64,000 nucleotides of DNA from a virus, in the IMG/VR virus record IMGVR_UViG_3300026256_000121, positions 1-64,000 of that record. One strand, given 5' to 3'. A program made the position numbers and the translations under genes. The notes below the pieces were generated by a model. That model was not told where the DNA came from. It did not search any database and saw only the letters and a program-made list of their open reading frames with translations. Below, piece after piece: positions 8,343-16,292 of the stretch. Position 1 is the stretch's first letter; each line of letters opens with the position of its first letter.

Positions 8343-9042
8343 ATATAATTATTATTATAATAACGTCCCTGGAAAAGGATTATGTAGAAATAATTTAGTC
8401 TATACAAGCCTTATGAATGAGGATCAAACTGAGTTTATACAATGGTATTATAATGATACTGAATATCATAAAGGACATAATCAAGTAGTTGATCCTGTAT
8501 TAATGAATCAAAAATGGGAACGAGAACTTGTATTTTTACAGTTTATGGAAGTAGAAGCACCTAACTTAATTCCCAAAATTATTACTATTAATAATGAAGA
8601 ACGTAAAATTAAATTAGCAGTTGACGGCCCAGATTTTTGGGAACAATCAAGCTGTTCAGTAAATGGGTTTGATGAAACCTGTCCGGATTGGCAAGATCAA
8701 ATGTTAGATATTATTGCTAAACACGCCGAGCTTGGTCTTTATAAATTTAGTTTACACCCTAGTAGTTATTTTGTCGTAAATGGTATATTAAAAAGTATAA
8801 ATTATTTCTTTTGTTATTCAGAAGAAGAACCACAGATTGCTGTTAAAGATGTGTTAAGTCATATTAGCGAAGATAGGAAGCAAAAATTATTTCCTGCAAT
8901 GGCTAATTTGGGCATTAGCTTTGAACAGCCAGAGGAGTTTTTTAATTTGCAAATGTTATGTTTTGAAAGTTTTAGGGAAGATTATCCTAGAGAGTTTATA
9001 GAAGAAGCAAAGGAAATCTATGTGCGAGATAGCAGATTATGA
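8335..9042 (+). CDS. Kinase-fold-like protein (235 aa)
   Basis: The ATG at 8335 (MSKYNYYY), overlapping the previous stop, is preferred over an upstream ATG deep in the preceding gene. WERELVFLQFME then KIITINNEERKIKLAV resembles the N-lobe of small kinases, and LGLYKFSLHPSSYFVVNG resembles a degenerate catalytic loop. It shares this style with 4972-5550. Canonical catalytic residues are not clear, so it may be a pseudokinase or unrelated. Confidence 0.4.
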   Translation: MSKYNYYYNNVPGKGLCRNNLVYTSLMNEDQTEFIQWYYNDTEYHKGHNQVVDPVLMNQKWERELVFLQFMEVEAPNLIPKIITINNEERKIKLAVDGPDFWEQSSCSVNGFDETCPDWQDQMLDIIAKHAELGLYKFSLHPSSYFVVNGILKSINYFFCYSEEEPQIAVKDVLSHISEDRKQKLFPAMANLGISFEQPEEFFNLQMLCFESFREDYPREFIEEAKEIYVRDSRL

Positions 9043-9782
9043 GTTTTGAAACGAAGTTAAGAGTAATACATATATTAAATCATTTAGCAATTGTTCCCGC
9101 AATATATTATGGTGAATGGTGGATGTTTCTTGCGGCTCTAGGTTGGTGGAGCGTAATTGGTTGCGTTGGGATATCTGCAGGATTTCATAGATACTTGTCG
9201 CACAAGGCTTATAAAACACATCCTTGGTTTGAAAAGATAAGTTTATTTCTAGGATCTTTAGCGATGGGTGGATCACCATTAGCATGGGCAGGAGCTCATA
9301 GAATGCATCATGCATATACAGATAAAGAATTAGATCCTCACTCCCCAATACAAAAAGATTGGTGGAAAATATATATTCATTATTGGGGACGTATACAAGT
9401 AGATAAACGTTTTATTGCTGACTTACTAAAAAATAAAACAGTTATGTGGATTCATAGGCATTACTTTAGTATTATAACTTTCTGGGCATTAGGGTTAACA
9501 TTAATAGATCCTTTATTGCTTATCTTTGGATTTTGTATTCCTGCTGTATATGCCTTTCATGCATATGGTCAAATAAATGCTTGGTGTCATATGTTTGGAT
9601 ATCGTACATATAATACAAAAGATCATAGTTATAATAATTTTTTAGCAAATCTTATAACATGGGGTGAAGGGTGGCATAACAATCATCACAATAAACCAAC
9701 TAAATGGCAATTTGGCGAACGCTGGTGGGAGTTTGACCCAGCCGCAACTTTGATTAAGTTAGTAAAAAAGGATAAACTATGA
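9039..9782 (+). CDS. Delta-9-type fatty-acid desaturase
   Basis: Three histidine boxes are present in order: HRYLSH, HRMHH and HNNHH, which hold the di-iron centre of membrane acyl desaturases. Hydrophobic segments flank them (around residues 10-45 and 145-185). The length, 247 residues, is slightly short for the family. It would introduce a double bond into a membrane acyl chain, using electrons from a ferredoxin-type donor; a ferredoxin is encoded at 57656-57997. It overlaps both neighbouring genes by 4 bases. Confidence 0.9.
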   Translation: MSFETKLRVIHILNHLAIVPAIYYGEWWMFLAALGWWSVIGCVGISAGFHRYLSHKAYKTHPWFEKISLFLGSLAMGGSPLAWAGAHRMHHAYTDKELDPHSPIQKDWWKIYIHYWGRIQVDKRFIADLLKNKTVMWIHRHYFSIITFWALGLTLIDPLLLIFGFCIPAVYAFHAYGQINAWCHMFGYRTYNTKDHSYNNFLANLITWGEGWHNNHHNKPTKWQFGERWWEFDPAATLIKLVKKDKL

Positions 9783-10435
9783 CTTTAGCACCACTAACTG
9801 GGTCCTTCTTTATAATTCTAAGGGAAGGGTTCGAGGCGATGCTAATCGCTATGTTAATCTTTACCTATTTAAAGAAGTTCCACGCACAAGGTAAAGAGAA
9901 ATACGTATGGTACGGCATCATAAGTGGTATCGCACTATCAATAGTCATTGCAATGGGATTCAAATACATTGCTGGACTAACACACGAACACGAAGAATGG
10001 TTTGAAGGAGTCACAATGCTCACCGCGGCGGGTGTATTGGCATATCTGTCAATATGGTGCCACGGGGCCAAGAATCACTTTCAAGAGGATATACAGTCGA
10101 AACTCAAACCATTAGACAAAGAAATAACGCTTGGAGCAAGTTTGGCATTGTCTTTTGCCGTTTTTATTGCTATACTACGTGAAGGTTTTGAGATTGTATT
10201 ATTCTATGTGGCACTTATTTCATCTAGTGTAGACTCAGGCTTTGAGATACTTTTAGGTGGTGGACTTGGTGTTGCTGGTTTAATAGGTCTTTTTATTATA
10301 ATGCGAAAGAGTATGGATAAAGTTCCCACAGATACAATATTTCAATGCAGTAAATACCTGTTTATAATTGGGTCAATTTATTTTGCTTATTTAGGAGGCT
10401 CAGAAGTTTACGAACTATTAACTGAAACTCACTAA
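9779..10435 (+). CDS. FTR1-family iron permease
   Basis: Two REGFE motifs (ILREGFEAML near residue 14 and ILREGFEIVL near 129) are the hallmark iron-binding repeats of the FTR1/EfeU family. About six membrane segments can be read in 218 residues, slightly fewer than full-length members. The first ~350 bases look visibly richer in G and C than the neighbours, which suggests recent acquisition. Its oxygenase, desaturase and radical SAM neighbours all need iron, so iron supply to these enzymes is a reasonable inference. Confidence 0.85.
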   Translation: MTLAPLTGSFFIILREGFEAMLIAMLIFTYLKKFHAQGKEKYVWYGIISGIALSIVIAMGFKYIAGLTHEHEEWFEGVTMLTAAGVLAYLSIWCHGAKNHFQEDIQSKLKPLDKEITLGASLALSFAVFIAILREGFEIVLFYVALISSSVDSGFEILLGGGLGVAGLIGLFIIMRKSMDKVPTDTIFQCSKYLFIIGSIYFAYLGGSEVYELLTETH

Positions 10436-10444
10436 GGAGAAATT

Positions 10445-10795
10445 ATGCTTGAGGGACATTTCGCACACCCATCAGATGTAGCAGAAGCACAAGAGCAAAA
10501 GAAGAAAGATACCTTAATGATTTATTGTCCATCGTGCCAAGGTCGAGTAGATGTACCAATTGAACACGATGGACAAGACGGAAGACACCATCAAGGGATT
10601 AATTTATTGCCTGCAATTGCAGTAAATATGAAATGGAACAAGATGGATGCCGTTTGTAAAAAGTGTTTATTAGTTTTAGATATCGACCCGATTCTACAAG
10701 ATAGACAAAGGGTCGAATTGAAAGTTAGAATTGATTGTTCAAATATGTCTAGGGGACATATGGATTATTATGATGATGATAAATATAGCTACTAG
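10445..10795 (+). CDS. Zinc-ribbon protein
   Basis: YCPSCQGRV and VCKKCLLVLDID provide two CxxC pairs about 45 residues apart, the layout of a zinc ribbon. A histidine-rich patch (DGRHHQG) lies between them and the tail is acidic (YYDDDKYSY). AAGGAGA precedes the ATG. It sits between the FTR1 permease and a radical SAM gene; a metal-handling role is possible but not shown. Confidence 0.55.
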   Translation: MLEGHFAHPSDVAEAQEQKKKDTLMIYCPSCQGRVDVPIEHDGQDGRHHQGINLLPAIAVNMKWNKMDAVCKKCLLVLDIDPILQDRQRVELKVRIDCSNMSRGHMDYYDDDKYSY

Positions 10796-10804
10796 GGTAA
10801 TTAA

Positions 10805-11887
10805 ATGAAAGATCGAGAAACATTAAGTTTATGTCATACGTGTTATAGACACATACCAGCTGACCGTGTTACTAAAGATAATGGAGTTTATCTTATTAAA
10901 ACGTGTCCCGAACATGGTCATATGGAAGAATGTATTGAAAAGGATGTTGAATTTTACAATAGTTTAATATATAATAGAGTTACTACTGGAAAGAATACTA
11001 TAGATGAAGATCATGATAGTAATTATGAAAATTGTATTTTATTTGAAGTAACTGATCGTTGTAATTTAGAATGTCCTCATTGTTATCTACAACCCGATAA
11101 TAAAATAATAGATAAATCTTTTGACCATATCTTTAAAATGATAACGGAGCAAACACGATCTACTATGGATACTGTATTCCTTTCAGGTGCTGAATGTACA
11201 GTACGTAAAGATTTACCTGAATTAATTAAAGCTATTACAGACAGAGGAAATGATGTTTGTATTATGACTAATGGTGTTAAACTTTCCAAAAGAAATTATG
11301 TTAAGTCACTTGTAGACGCTGGCCTTAAAATGGCTGTTCTAAGTTTAAACCATGAGTCTTATCAAGGTAAAGTAGTACATGGAAAGCAAGTAGCTGGTAT
11401 AGATATTTGTAATGAAGAAGGTATGTGTGTAGAGAAAATATTTTATACAGTAGAACATATAGACCAAGTAGACGATGTAATGGAAGAAATACAAGCTATG
11501 GGTCTAAAAAATCACCCAAGAACTGAATATAGAATTAGAGCTGGTTCAGATATAGGTAGAACTCCAGATGAACCTAGATTCTTTTTAAGTGATCACGTAA
11601 AACTTATAAAAAGTATTGCTGATAAAAAAGGATGGACTTGGGAGAAAATACCAGGAGACGATAATTTATATCATTATATGGTTAAGATTAACGGTCTTGT
11701 TCATAGAATTATTCAATGGTGTGATGCTAGAACTATTGATATGGAACAATTAAAATGTGGACCTTATGCTTATTTTGTTCCGGGAAAACCTGTAAGTAAC
11801 TTTTTACATCAAATCATCTTACGTGATGCACATATTAATAATGGGTTACCATTATTAGATACTGTACCTGATCGTTATATAGCTTAA
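10805..11887 (+). CDS. Radical SAM protein of MJ0619/Tes type
   Basis: The N-terminal domain (LCHTCYRHIPA, then IKTCPEHGH) is characteristic of the radical SAM group that includes the archaeal pterin methylase MJ0619 and tetraether lipid synthase Tes. The core motif CNLECPHC follows near residue 87, with SGAECT in the place of GGEPT. At 360 residues it is shorter than archaeal members. Being downstream of a desaturase makes a lipid substrate thinkable, and the deazaguanine/pterin enzymes elsewhere make a pterin thinkable; neither is shown. It ends overlapping the convergent tail-fibre gene by 4 bases. Confidence 0.7.
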   Translation: MKDRETLSLCHTCYRHIPADRVTKDNGVYLIKTCPEHGHMEECIEKDVEFYNSLIYNRVTTGKNTIDEDHDSNYENCILFEVTDRCNLECPHCYLQPDNKIIDKSFDHIFKMITEQTRSTMDTVFLSGAECTVRKDLPELIKAITDRGNDVCIMTNGVKLSKRNYVKSLVDAGLKMAVLSLNHESYQGKVVHGKQVAGIDICNEEGMCVEKIFYTVEHIDQVDDVMEEIQAMGLKNHPRTEYRIRAGSDIGRTPDEPRFFLSDHVKLIKSIADKKGWTWEKIPGDDNLYHYMVKINGLVHRIIQWCDARTIDMEQLKCGPYAYFVPGKPVSNFLHQIILRDAHINNGLPLLDTVPDRYIA

Positions 11888-13242
11888 TGTAAGTCGACCC
11901 AAGCCACGCCAGTGCGTCCTTGGAATTTAGAATCAGTAGTATTGTAGATTATCATACCATCTGTTGGTGTTAATGCATCTCTTTCAACTGTAGTTAAGTT
12001 ACCAATTTTCATATAACCAGTTACTTGTGCATTACCTGTAACGTCTAAGTTTGTATCAGAGTTTGCAACTAGTGTTCCACCAACACAAAGTCTTCCACCA
12101 CTGTCAACTGATATACCAGCCCAAGTTCCACCATTGTCTGGTGTTGATATAATGAAAATCTTACCTGGTACTGCACCGTTTGAAACTGTTGCACCATCTT
12201 CAACAGAAAATTGAACTAGACTTGATACTGTGTCTTCGTTAGTGCCGTCGTGTCCGTGTACTTTAATTGATGTTAGCTCGTCGCCTGCCTGTAAAGCTGT
12301 TTTAGTTGCTAGGTCGCCTCTTGAAACTTTGTAAACTATACCTGTAGATTGTGTTCCAGTTGATAAACTTTCTACTTGAAGAAATTTACCTGCCGCCGAA
12401 CCTGCTTTAAAAATAAGTCCTTGAGTTTCTATATCAGTATCTTTACCAATAGTTAAATATCTACCAATTCCTGCTTGTGATGTAATATCAAGAACGCCTT
12501 CACTAAATGTAAGTGTTCCGTTACTAAGTGTTCCGTTAATTCCGTCTACTAATACAGTTGAGTCATCACCAAATACAGTACCTTGAACATCGCCTACTAT
12601 ACTTCCTACGAAACTACTAGCTTGTACTACTCCACTAAATGTACCTTGTCCAGCAACAACGGCTTTTGATGTTGCATTATAAAAATAGCTATCATCAACG
12701 GCTTTAACATCACCTTTAAGAATACCTGTAGCATTTAAGGCTCCAGTTGCTCTATTAAGTAAAACTGTACTATCGTCTCCGACAATATTTGCATTAACAC
12801 TTGGGGAAATTATATCATCAGTAACATGAACAGTATTAGCCCAAATTTGATTAAATTTGTTAGTGCTAGATCCAAGATTTCTTGCACCGTCAACATCAGG
12901 AAGAACATGGCTTTCTACTTTAGCTAAAAAACTAACAGTATCGCTAGGTGCATCACCTATAATAAGGTTGCCGCCTAATGTTAAATTTCCATCTGCTGTA
13001 ATATTGCCTGTTGCTGTAATACTACCAGTAATATTAATATTACCAGTACCTGTTAAGTCGTAATTATTTAGATCAACGTTAGAACCAAAAGCCGTACCAG
13101 CAGTATCAACTGGATTACCACCTACAGTAGTTCCATCACCTATATACAGTCTTTTAGTATCTGTAGTATAGACTAATTCACCGTCAGCAGGCGTAATTAA
13201 GCCTCGTTCGCTGTTTGTACCTCTTCTTAGTCTTAAAGCCAT
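11884..13242 (-). CDS. Tail-fibre protein with major-tropism-determinant-like N-terminus
   Basis: The first 45 residues (LRRGTNSERG, PADGELVYTTDTKRLYIGDG) match the N-terminal domain seen in phage tail fibres and the major tropism determinant. The rest is a Gly/Thr/Ser/Asn-rich repetitive beta region (for example NITGSITATGNITADGNL), typical of trimeric fibres. The C-terminus (TDGMIIYNTTDSKFQGRTG) is a common fibre-tip element. A late-type promoter box lies 29 bases upstream. Confidence 0.85.
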   Translation of the reverse strand: MALRLRRGTNSERGLITPADGELVYTTDTKRLYIGDGTTVGGNPVDTAGTAFGSNVDLNNYDLTGTGNINITGSITATGNITADGNLTLGGNLIIGDAPSDTVSFLAKVESHVLPDVDGARNLGSSTNKFNQIWANTVHVTDDIISPSVNANIVGDDSTVLLNRATGALNATGILKGDVKAVDDSYFYNATSKAVVAGQGTFSGVVQASSFVGSIVGDVQGTVFGDDSTVLVDGINGTLSNGTLTFSEGVLDITSQAGIGRYLTIGKDTDIETQGLIFKAGSAAGKFLQVESLSTGTQSTGIVYKVSRGDLATKTALQAGDELTSIKVHGHDGTNEDTVSSLVQFSVEDGATVSNGAVPGKIFIISTPDNGGTWAGISVDSGGRLCVGGTLVANSDTNLDVTGNAQVTGYMKIGNLTTVERDALTPTDGMIIYNTTDSKFQGRTGVAWVDLH

Positions 13243-13270
13243 TCTTTTTAACTCCTGGATATCTTATATG

Positions 13271-13278
13271 TATTTATC
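13271..13278 (-). promoter_or_regulatory. T4-late-like promoter box GATAAATA
   Basis: On the minus strand GATAAATA lies 29 bases before the tail-fibre start codon, matching the T4 late core (TATAAATA). Confidence 0.55.
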
Positions 13279-13290
13279 CTGAATACAATT

Positions 13291-13608
13291 TTATTTATTC
13301 TTCTTTAAGAACTTACTTGTACGTTTTTGTATGTCTTTTTTAACTTGTTCTACATCTACTCTAAAATCAACGTGTTTGATAGTAGCATCGTAGGTTGAAA
13401 ACAAATCTTTCAGTATCTTTTCAAGATATCCTACAGGATTAGGATTCTGTCTATCTTTAATAAGTACATCCCATACCTTGCCATTCCCGAATTTAACTCT
13501 GACAGAATGCAGATATTCAATCGGGATAGCTTTAATATCAAGGTCTTTAAAAACCTCTGGCCACTTATTAATAACTTCTTGTGGTAGCCTCTTCTTAGGC
13601 CTTACCAC
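13291..13608 (-). CDS. Conserved phage protein of unknown function (105 aa)
   Basis: A small basic protein beginning MVRPKKRLPQEVINKWPEVF. I recall similar proteins next to the 205-residue neighbour in cyanophage genomes, always unnamed. It overlaps that gene (13595-14212) by 14 bases. A virion or assembly role would fit the late promoters flanking this group, but no motif shows it. Confidence 0.6.
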   Translation of the reverse strand: MVRPKKRLPQEVINKWPEVFKDLDIKAIPIEYLHSVRVKFGNGKVWDVLIKDRQNPNPVGYLEKILKDLFSTYDATIKHVDFRVDVEQVKKDIQKRTSKFLKKNK

Positions 13609-14212
13609 GCGAGCCGGCCTTTTTGCTAGGGCTCAACTTATCTGCTTGTTTACGTAGCTCAGTTGCTTCTTTAAACAGAGAGTCAGCGTCTTTACGCATC
13701 TTATTAGCTAAATCTTCATCAGATAATGCTTGTTCTTTAGTAGATGTAGCATCGTCATTAGTAGCCATTTTAGGTGCTGGTGCTGTGCTTTGATCTGTAA
13801 CAGATCCTACTTCTTCTACTGATGATCCACCTACTGCTAAGTCTTTAACTTGTACACCTTTTTGCTGAGCAATCGTTTCGTTTAACTCATTTAGTGATAG
13901 TGTAGTAGTTGTATTAGGTGTCATCTCAATGTTAGAAGTACTAACTTTAGTTAAGAATCCGCCTGTATGAAAACGTGCTAACATAATGCTACCATCACCT
14001 AGTGGTGTACGTTGCATAGCATCTGCTAATTCTTCAGCATTCTGTCCGGCATTGCTTTCAATTAATTTAATTAAGAGATCATGATCTTCGTCTCTTAAAG
14101 TCTCTGTTGGACAAACCAAACATGACTCTGGCTCGTCAGGTAAAGTACGGAATACTACCGCAACCTTACGTTTTGTATCTTTTATGCGACCAATATGTTT
14201 TAAGTCAGCCAT
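13595..14212 (-). CDS. Conserved marine-phage protein (205 aa), possible structural role
   Basis: The first 115 residues (start MADLKHIGRI, then ESNAGQNAEELADAM and TTTTLSLNELNETIAQQ) look like a protein I remember from T4-like cyanophages, where it has no named function. The C-terminal third is an Asp/Lys/Ala-rich helical tail. It is 3 bases from the next gene upstream. The virion assignment rests only on position. Confidence 0.6.
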   Translation of the reverse strand: MADLKHIGRIKDTKRKVAVVFRTLPDEPESCLVCPTETLRDEDHDLLIKLIESNAGQNAEELADAMQRTPLGDGSIMLARFHTGGFLTKVSTSNIEMTPNTTTTLSLNELNETIAQQKGVQVKDLAVGGSSVEEVGSVTDQSTAPAPKMATNDDATSTKEQALSDEDLANKMRKDADSLFKEATELRKQADKLSPSKKAGSRGKA

Positions 14213-14215
14213 AAT

Positions 14216-14560
14216 TTATTCTCCTGGTGTAGCTGGAACAGGATTTACAGGTGCATCACCTTGTGCCGCTACTTGTTGATTTTGAATACTAGTTAGAAAT
14301 GTATCTAGTTTAGTATACGTTTTTCCAATTGCTTCCATTTCGTTCGGCTTAAATGCTCCACGAGTCTGAGCAACTTCAATGATAGTCTTCAACACACCTA
14401 GATCTTGAACAGTAAGTTCAGGATTACCTGTTGGAGCCCCGTCGGGTCCTGGTGCCGCTGAAGTGTTTGGAACGCTGGCAGGTCCTGGTGCTGATGGTGC
14501 CTTTTGAGGTGGCGTTGCATCAGTACCTTCTGGTGCCATTGCTTGTTTTCCGTCTGACAT
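14216..14560 (-). CDS. Pro/Ala/Gly-rich protein of unknown function (114 aa)
   Basis: The first half is low-complexity Pro/Ala/Gly sequence. The second half (LTVQDLGVLKTIIEVAQTRG, then FKPNEMEAIGKTYTKLD) looks like a compact helical domain that I recall in marine phages. It starts a three-gene group behind a late-type box at 14604-14611. No function can be assigned. Confidence 0.55.
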   Translation of the reverse strand: MSDGKQAMAPEGTDATPPQKAPSAPGPASVPNTSAAPGPDGAPTGNPELTVQDLGVLKTIIEVAQTRGAFKPNEMEAIGKTYTKLDTFLTSIQNQQVAAQGDAPVNPVPATPGE

Positions 14561-14603
14561 ATATGTTCTCCTTTTTAGTATCTATATAGTTATATACGTA
14601 CAT

Positions 14604-14611
14604 TATTTATT
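14604..14611 (-). promoter_or_regulatory. T4-late-like promoter box AATAAATA with GTATATAAC
   Basis: AATAAATA on the minus strand is followed six bases later by GTATATAAC, 44 bases before the start at 14560. The same two-part arrangement occurs at 18228, 18262 and 51942. Confidence 0.5.
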
Positions 14612-14891
14612 AGTATTTTAAAAGTGGACACGCCAACATGAAATAAGAAAGCTCTTTTGGATCTTCAAATCCCAAGTGGACCATTGATGTAATAGTATTC
14701 TCTTTGTCCAAATCTATCTTTTTACCAATAAAAAATCTACTTTTTAAGTTCTTTAGAATCCACTTTCGAATAGCGTCTTCCAAATTGTAGTTTTGCTTTA
14801 AAGTTATGTACTCAAAATGTGGTGGGGCCACTGATAATTCTCTAATACCGAAGTAGTTTAAGGCGTTAGGTATACCTGTTTTTGTTAACAT
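14610..14891 (-). CDS. Conserved phage protein of unknown function (93 aa)
   Basis: A short protein with start MLTKTGIPNALNYFGIREL and a hydrophobic C-terminus (ELSYFMLACPLLKY). I have seen similar unnamed proteins in T4-like marine phages. It follows the VWA-metallopeptidase gene by 20 bases with TGAGGAGA as ribosome-binding site. Function unknown. Confidence 0.55.
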   Translation of the reverse strand: MLTKTGIPNALNYFGIRELSVAPPHFEYITLKQNYNLEDAIRKWILKNLKSRFFIGKKIDLDKENTITSMVHLGFEDPKELSYFMLACPLLKY

Positions 14892-14911
14892 AATCTCCTC
14901 AGTTACGCCGT

Positions 14912-16195
14912 TTATTCTTCGTAATGTGCTGTTACACCAAACGGTGCTTTTAAATTTTTATCGTGATGCCCGTGAATAATAAAAACTGTTTCACAGTAAT
15001 TTTCATCACCCCATTTTTCCCAGGGATAACCATCAGTAAACATTATAAAACGTTTTGGATTAATCCCTTCTTCCTCCATATATTTCCAGTTTGCCATGAA
15101 GTCTGTTCCACCGCCACCTATGATCTGATAGTCTTCTAGTTCTTGACCATTGTCAGCAGTAAAATCTTGTTCGTTATATACCTTAGTATCAAAGCACCAT
15201 AACTTAATTTTGTAATCTTGATATTCTTGCATAATCCCTTGTACTTCGCTTAAGAATATTTCAGCTTGTTTATTACCAATTGATCCACTCATATCAATTC
15301 CAATACAAATATCAATAGTTGTATCAAAGTTCATACCTGGAAGAATTGCTCCAGTATGCCATCCTTTACGTGACGGACGTTGGAAAGAGTAATCATTTCT
15401 GATAGTACTTTGGATTTGCTGGCGTAGTAGCTCTCTCCAATTCATTTTAGGTTCAGTAAGTTCCTTAATAAATCTTTCAACTTCTTTTGGAATGTTACCT
15501 GCACCAGCCGCCTGTGCCGCCCCTAGCATACTTTCTTTTACTTCGTCACGTATCTTACGAAGCTCATCTTTAGAATAGCTTGGAGCACTACCTTTTTTAC
15601 CTTGTTTTTTGTCTTTTTTACTATTGCCGTCTTGACTATCTTTATCCCAATCAATATGCTCGTCAAGTAATTTACCTAATTTTTCAAGGTCTTCTTCATC
15701 ATATTTTTTGAAAAGCTCATCATAAACTGCTTCACTAGTCCAACCTTCATATTTAAAATCTTGGAAAATTGGAATCTCTTTAGGTTTGCTACCAATAGCA
15801 TCTCTAACTAGAGTATTGTTAACAATATAATCTGATGCAATATTATGGATTTGAGGATCTCTATCTTCACGTCTTGTCATATGATCAAAAACACAATGAA
15901 GAATTTCATGAGCAATAACAAACTCAATTTCTTTGTTTGTCATTTTAGCGAAAAACTGTGAGTTATAAAATAAATGTCTACCGTCAGTTGCGGCAGTAGG
16001 ACACCAATCATCACATTCTTTAATAATAAGTCTTGTAGCCATATTACCAAAAAATGGATGTCTTAAAAGTAGTCCAATTCGTGCAACAATAATTTTGTCC
16101 AAAACTTCAGCTCGAAGATCTTTTAATTCTTCTGGTGAAAGTTTAACTTCTTCTGTTTTTGGTTTTTCTAAAATTTCTGTAGTCATTTGTGCCAT
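14912..16195 (-). CDS. VWA-like metallopeptidase-domain protein
   Basis: HEILH (in FVIAHEILHCVFDHM) is an HExxH zinc site in the N-terminal half, as in the putative metallopeptidase domain fused to VWA-like domains. The C-terminal half has a MIDAS-type pattern: DMSGSIG, then GGGGTDF and FTDGYP. Proteins of this design pair with MoxR AAA+ ATPases, and one is encoded immediately upstream (16293-17387). The pair probably remodels or matures a protein or metal-enzyme target. It has its own sigma-70-type promoter. Confidence 0.8.
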   Translation of the reverse strand: MAQMTTEILEKPKTEEVKLSPEELKDLRAEVLDKIIVARIGLLLRHPFFGNMATRLIIKECDDWCPTAATDGRHLFYNSQFFAKMTNKEIEFVIAHEILHCVFDHMTRREDRDPQIHNIASDYIVNNTLVRDAIGSKPKEIPIFQDFKYEGWTSEAVYDELFKKYDEEDLEKLGKLLDEHIDWDKDSQDGNSKKDKKQGKKGSAPSYSKDELRKIRDEVKESMLGAAQAAGAGNIPKEVERFIKELTEPKMNWRELLRQQIQSTIRNDYSFQRPSRKGWHTGAILPGMNFDTTIDICIGIDMSGSIGNKQAEIFLSEVQGIMQEYQDYKIKLWCFDTKVYNEQDFTADNGQELEDYQIIGGGGTDFMANWKYMEEEGINPKRFIMFTDGYPWEKWGDENYCETVFIIHGHHDKNLKAPFGVTAHYEE

Positions 16196-16219
16196 TCCTC
16201 AATTTCTTATTATATGTAT

Positions 16220-16248
16220 ATTATACTATATTTAATGTTCATTGTCAA
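16220..16248 (-). promoter_or_regulatory. Consensus sigma-70 promoter (TTGACA-17-TATAAT)
   Basis: The -35 TTGACA (16243-16248) and -10 TATAAT (16220-16225) are both perfect and exactly 17 bases apart, in front of the VWA-metallopeptidase gene. Confidence 0.85.
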
Positions 16249-16257
16249 CCGAAATCT

Positions 16258-16280
16258 GGAAGGGGATTAAATCCCCCTCC
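16258..16280 (-). terminator. Strong hairpin after the MoxR gene
   Basis: GGAGGGGGATT and AATCCCCTTCC pair along about 10 bp with one G-T wobble. It lies 13 bases after the MoxR stop and just before the next promoter. No T-tract follows, so it may be a processing or stability hairpin rather than a true terminator. Confidence 0.5.
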
Positions 16281-16292
16281 AAATAGCGCCTA

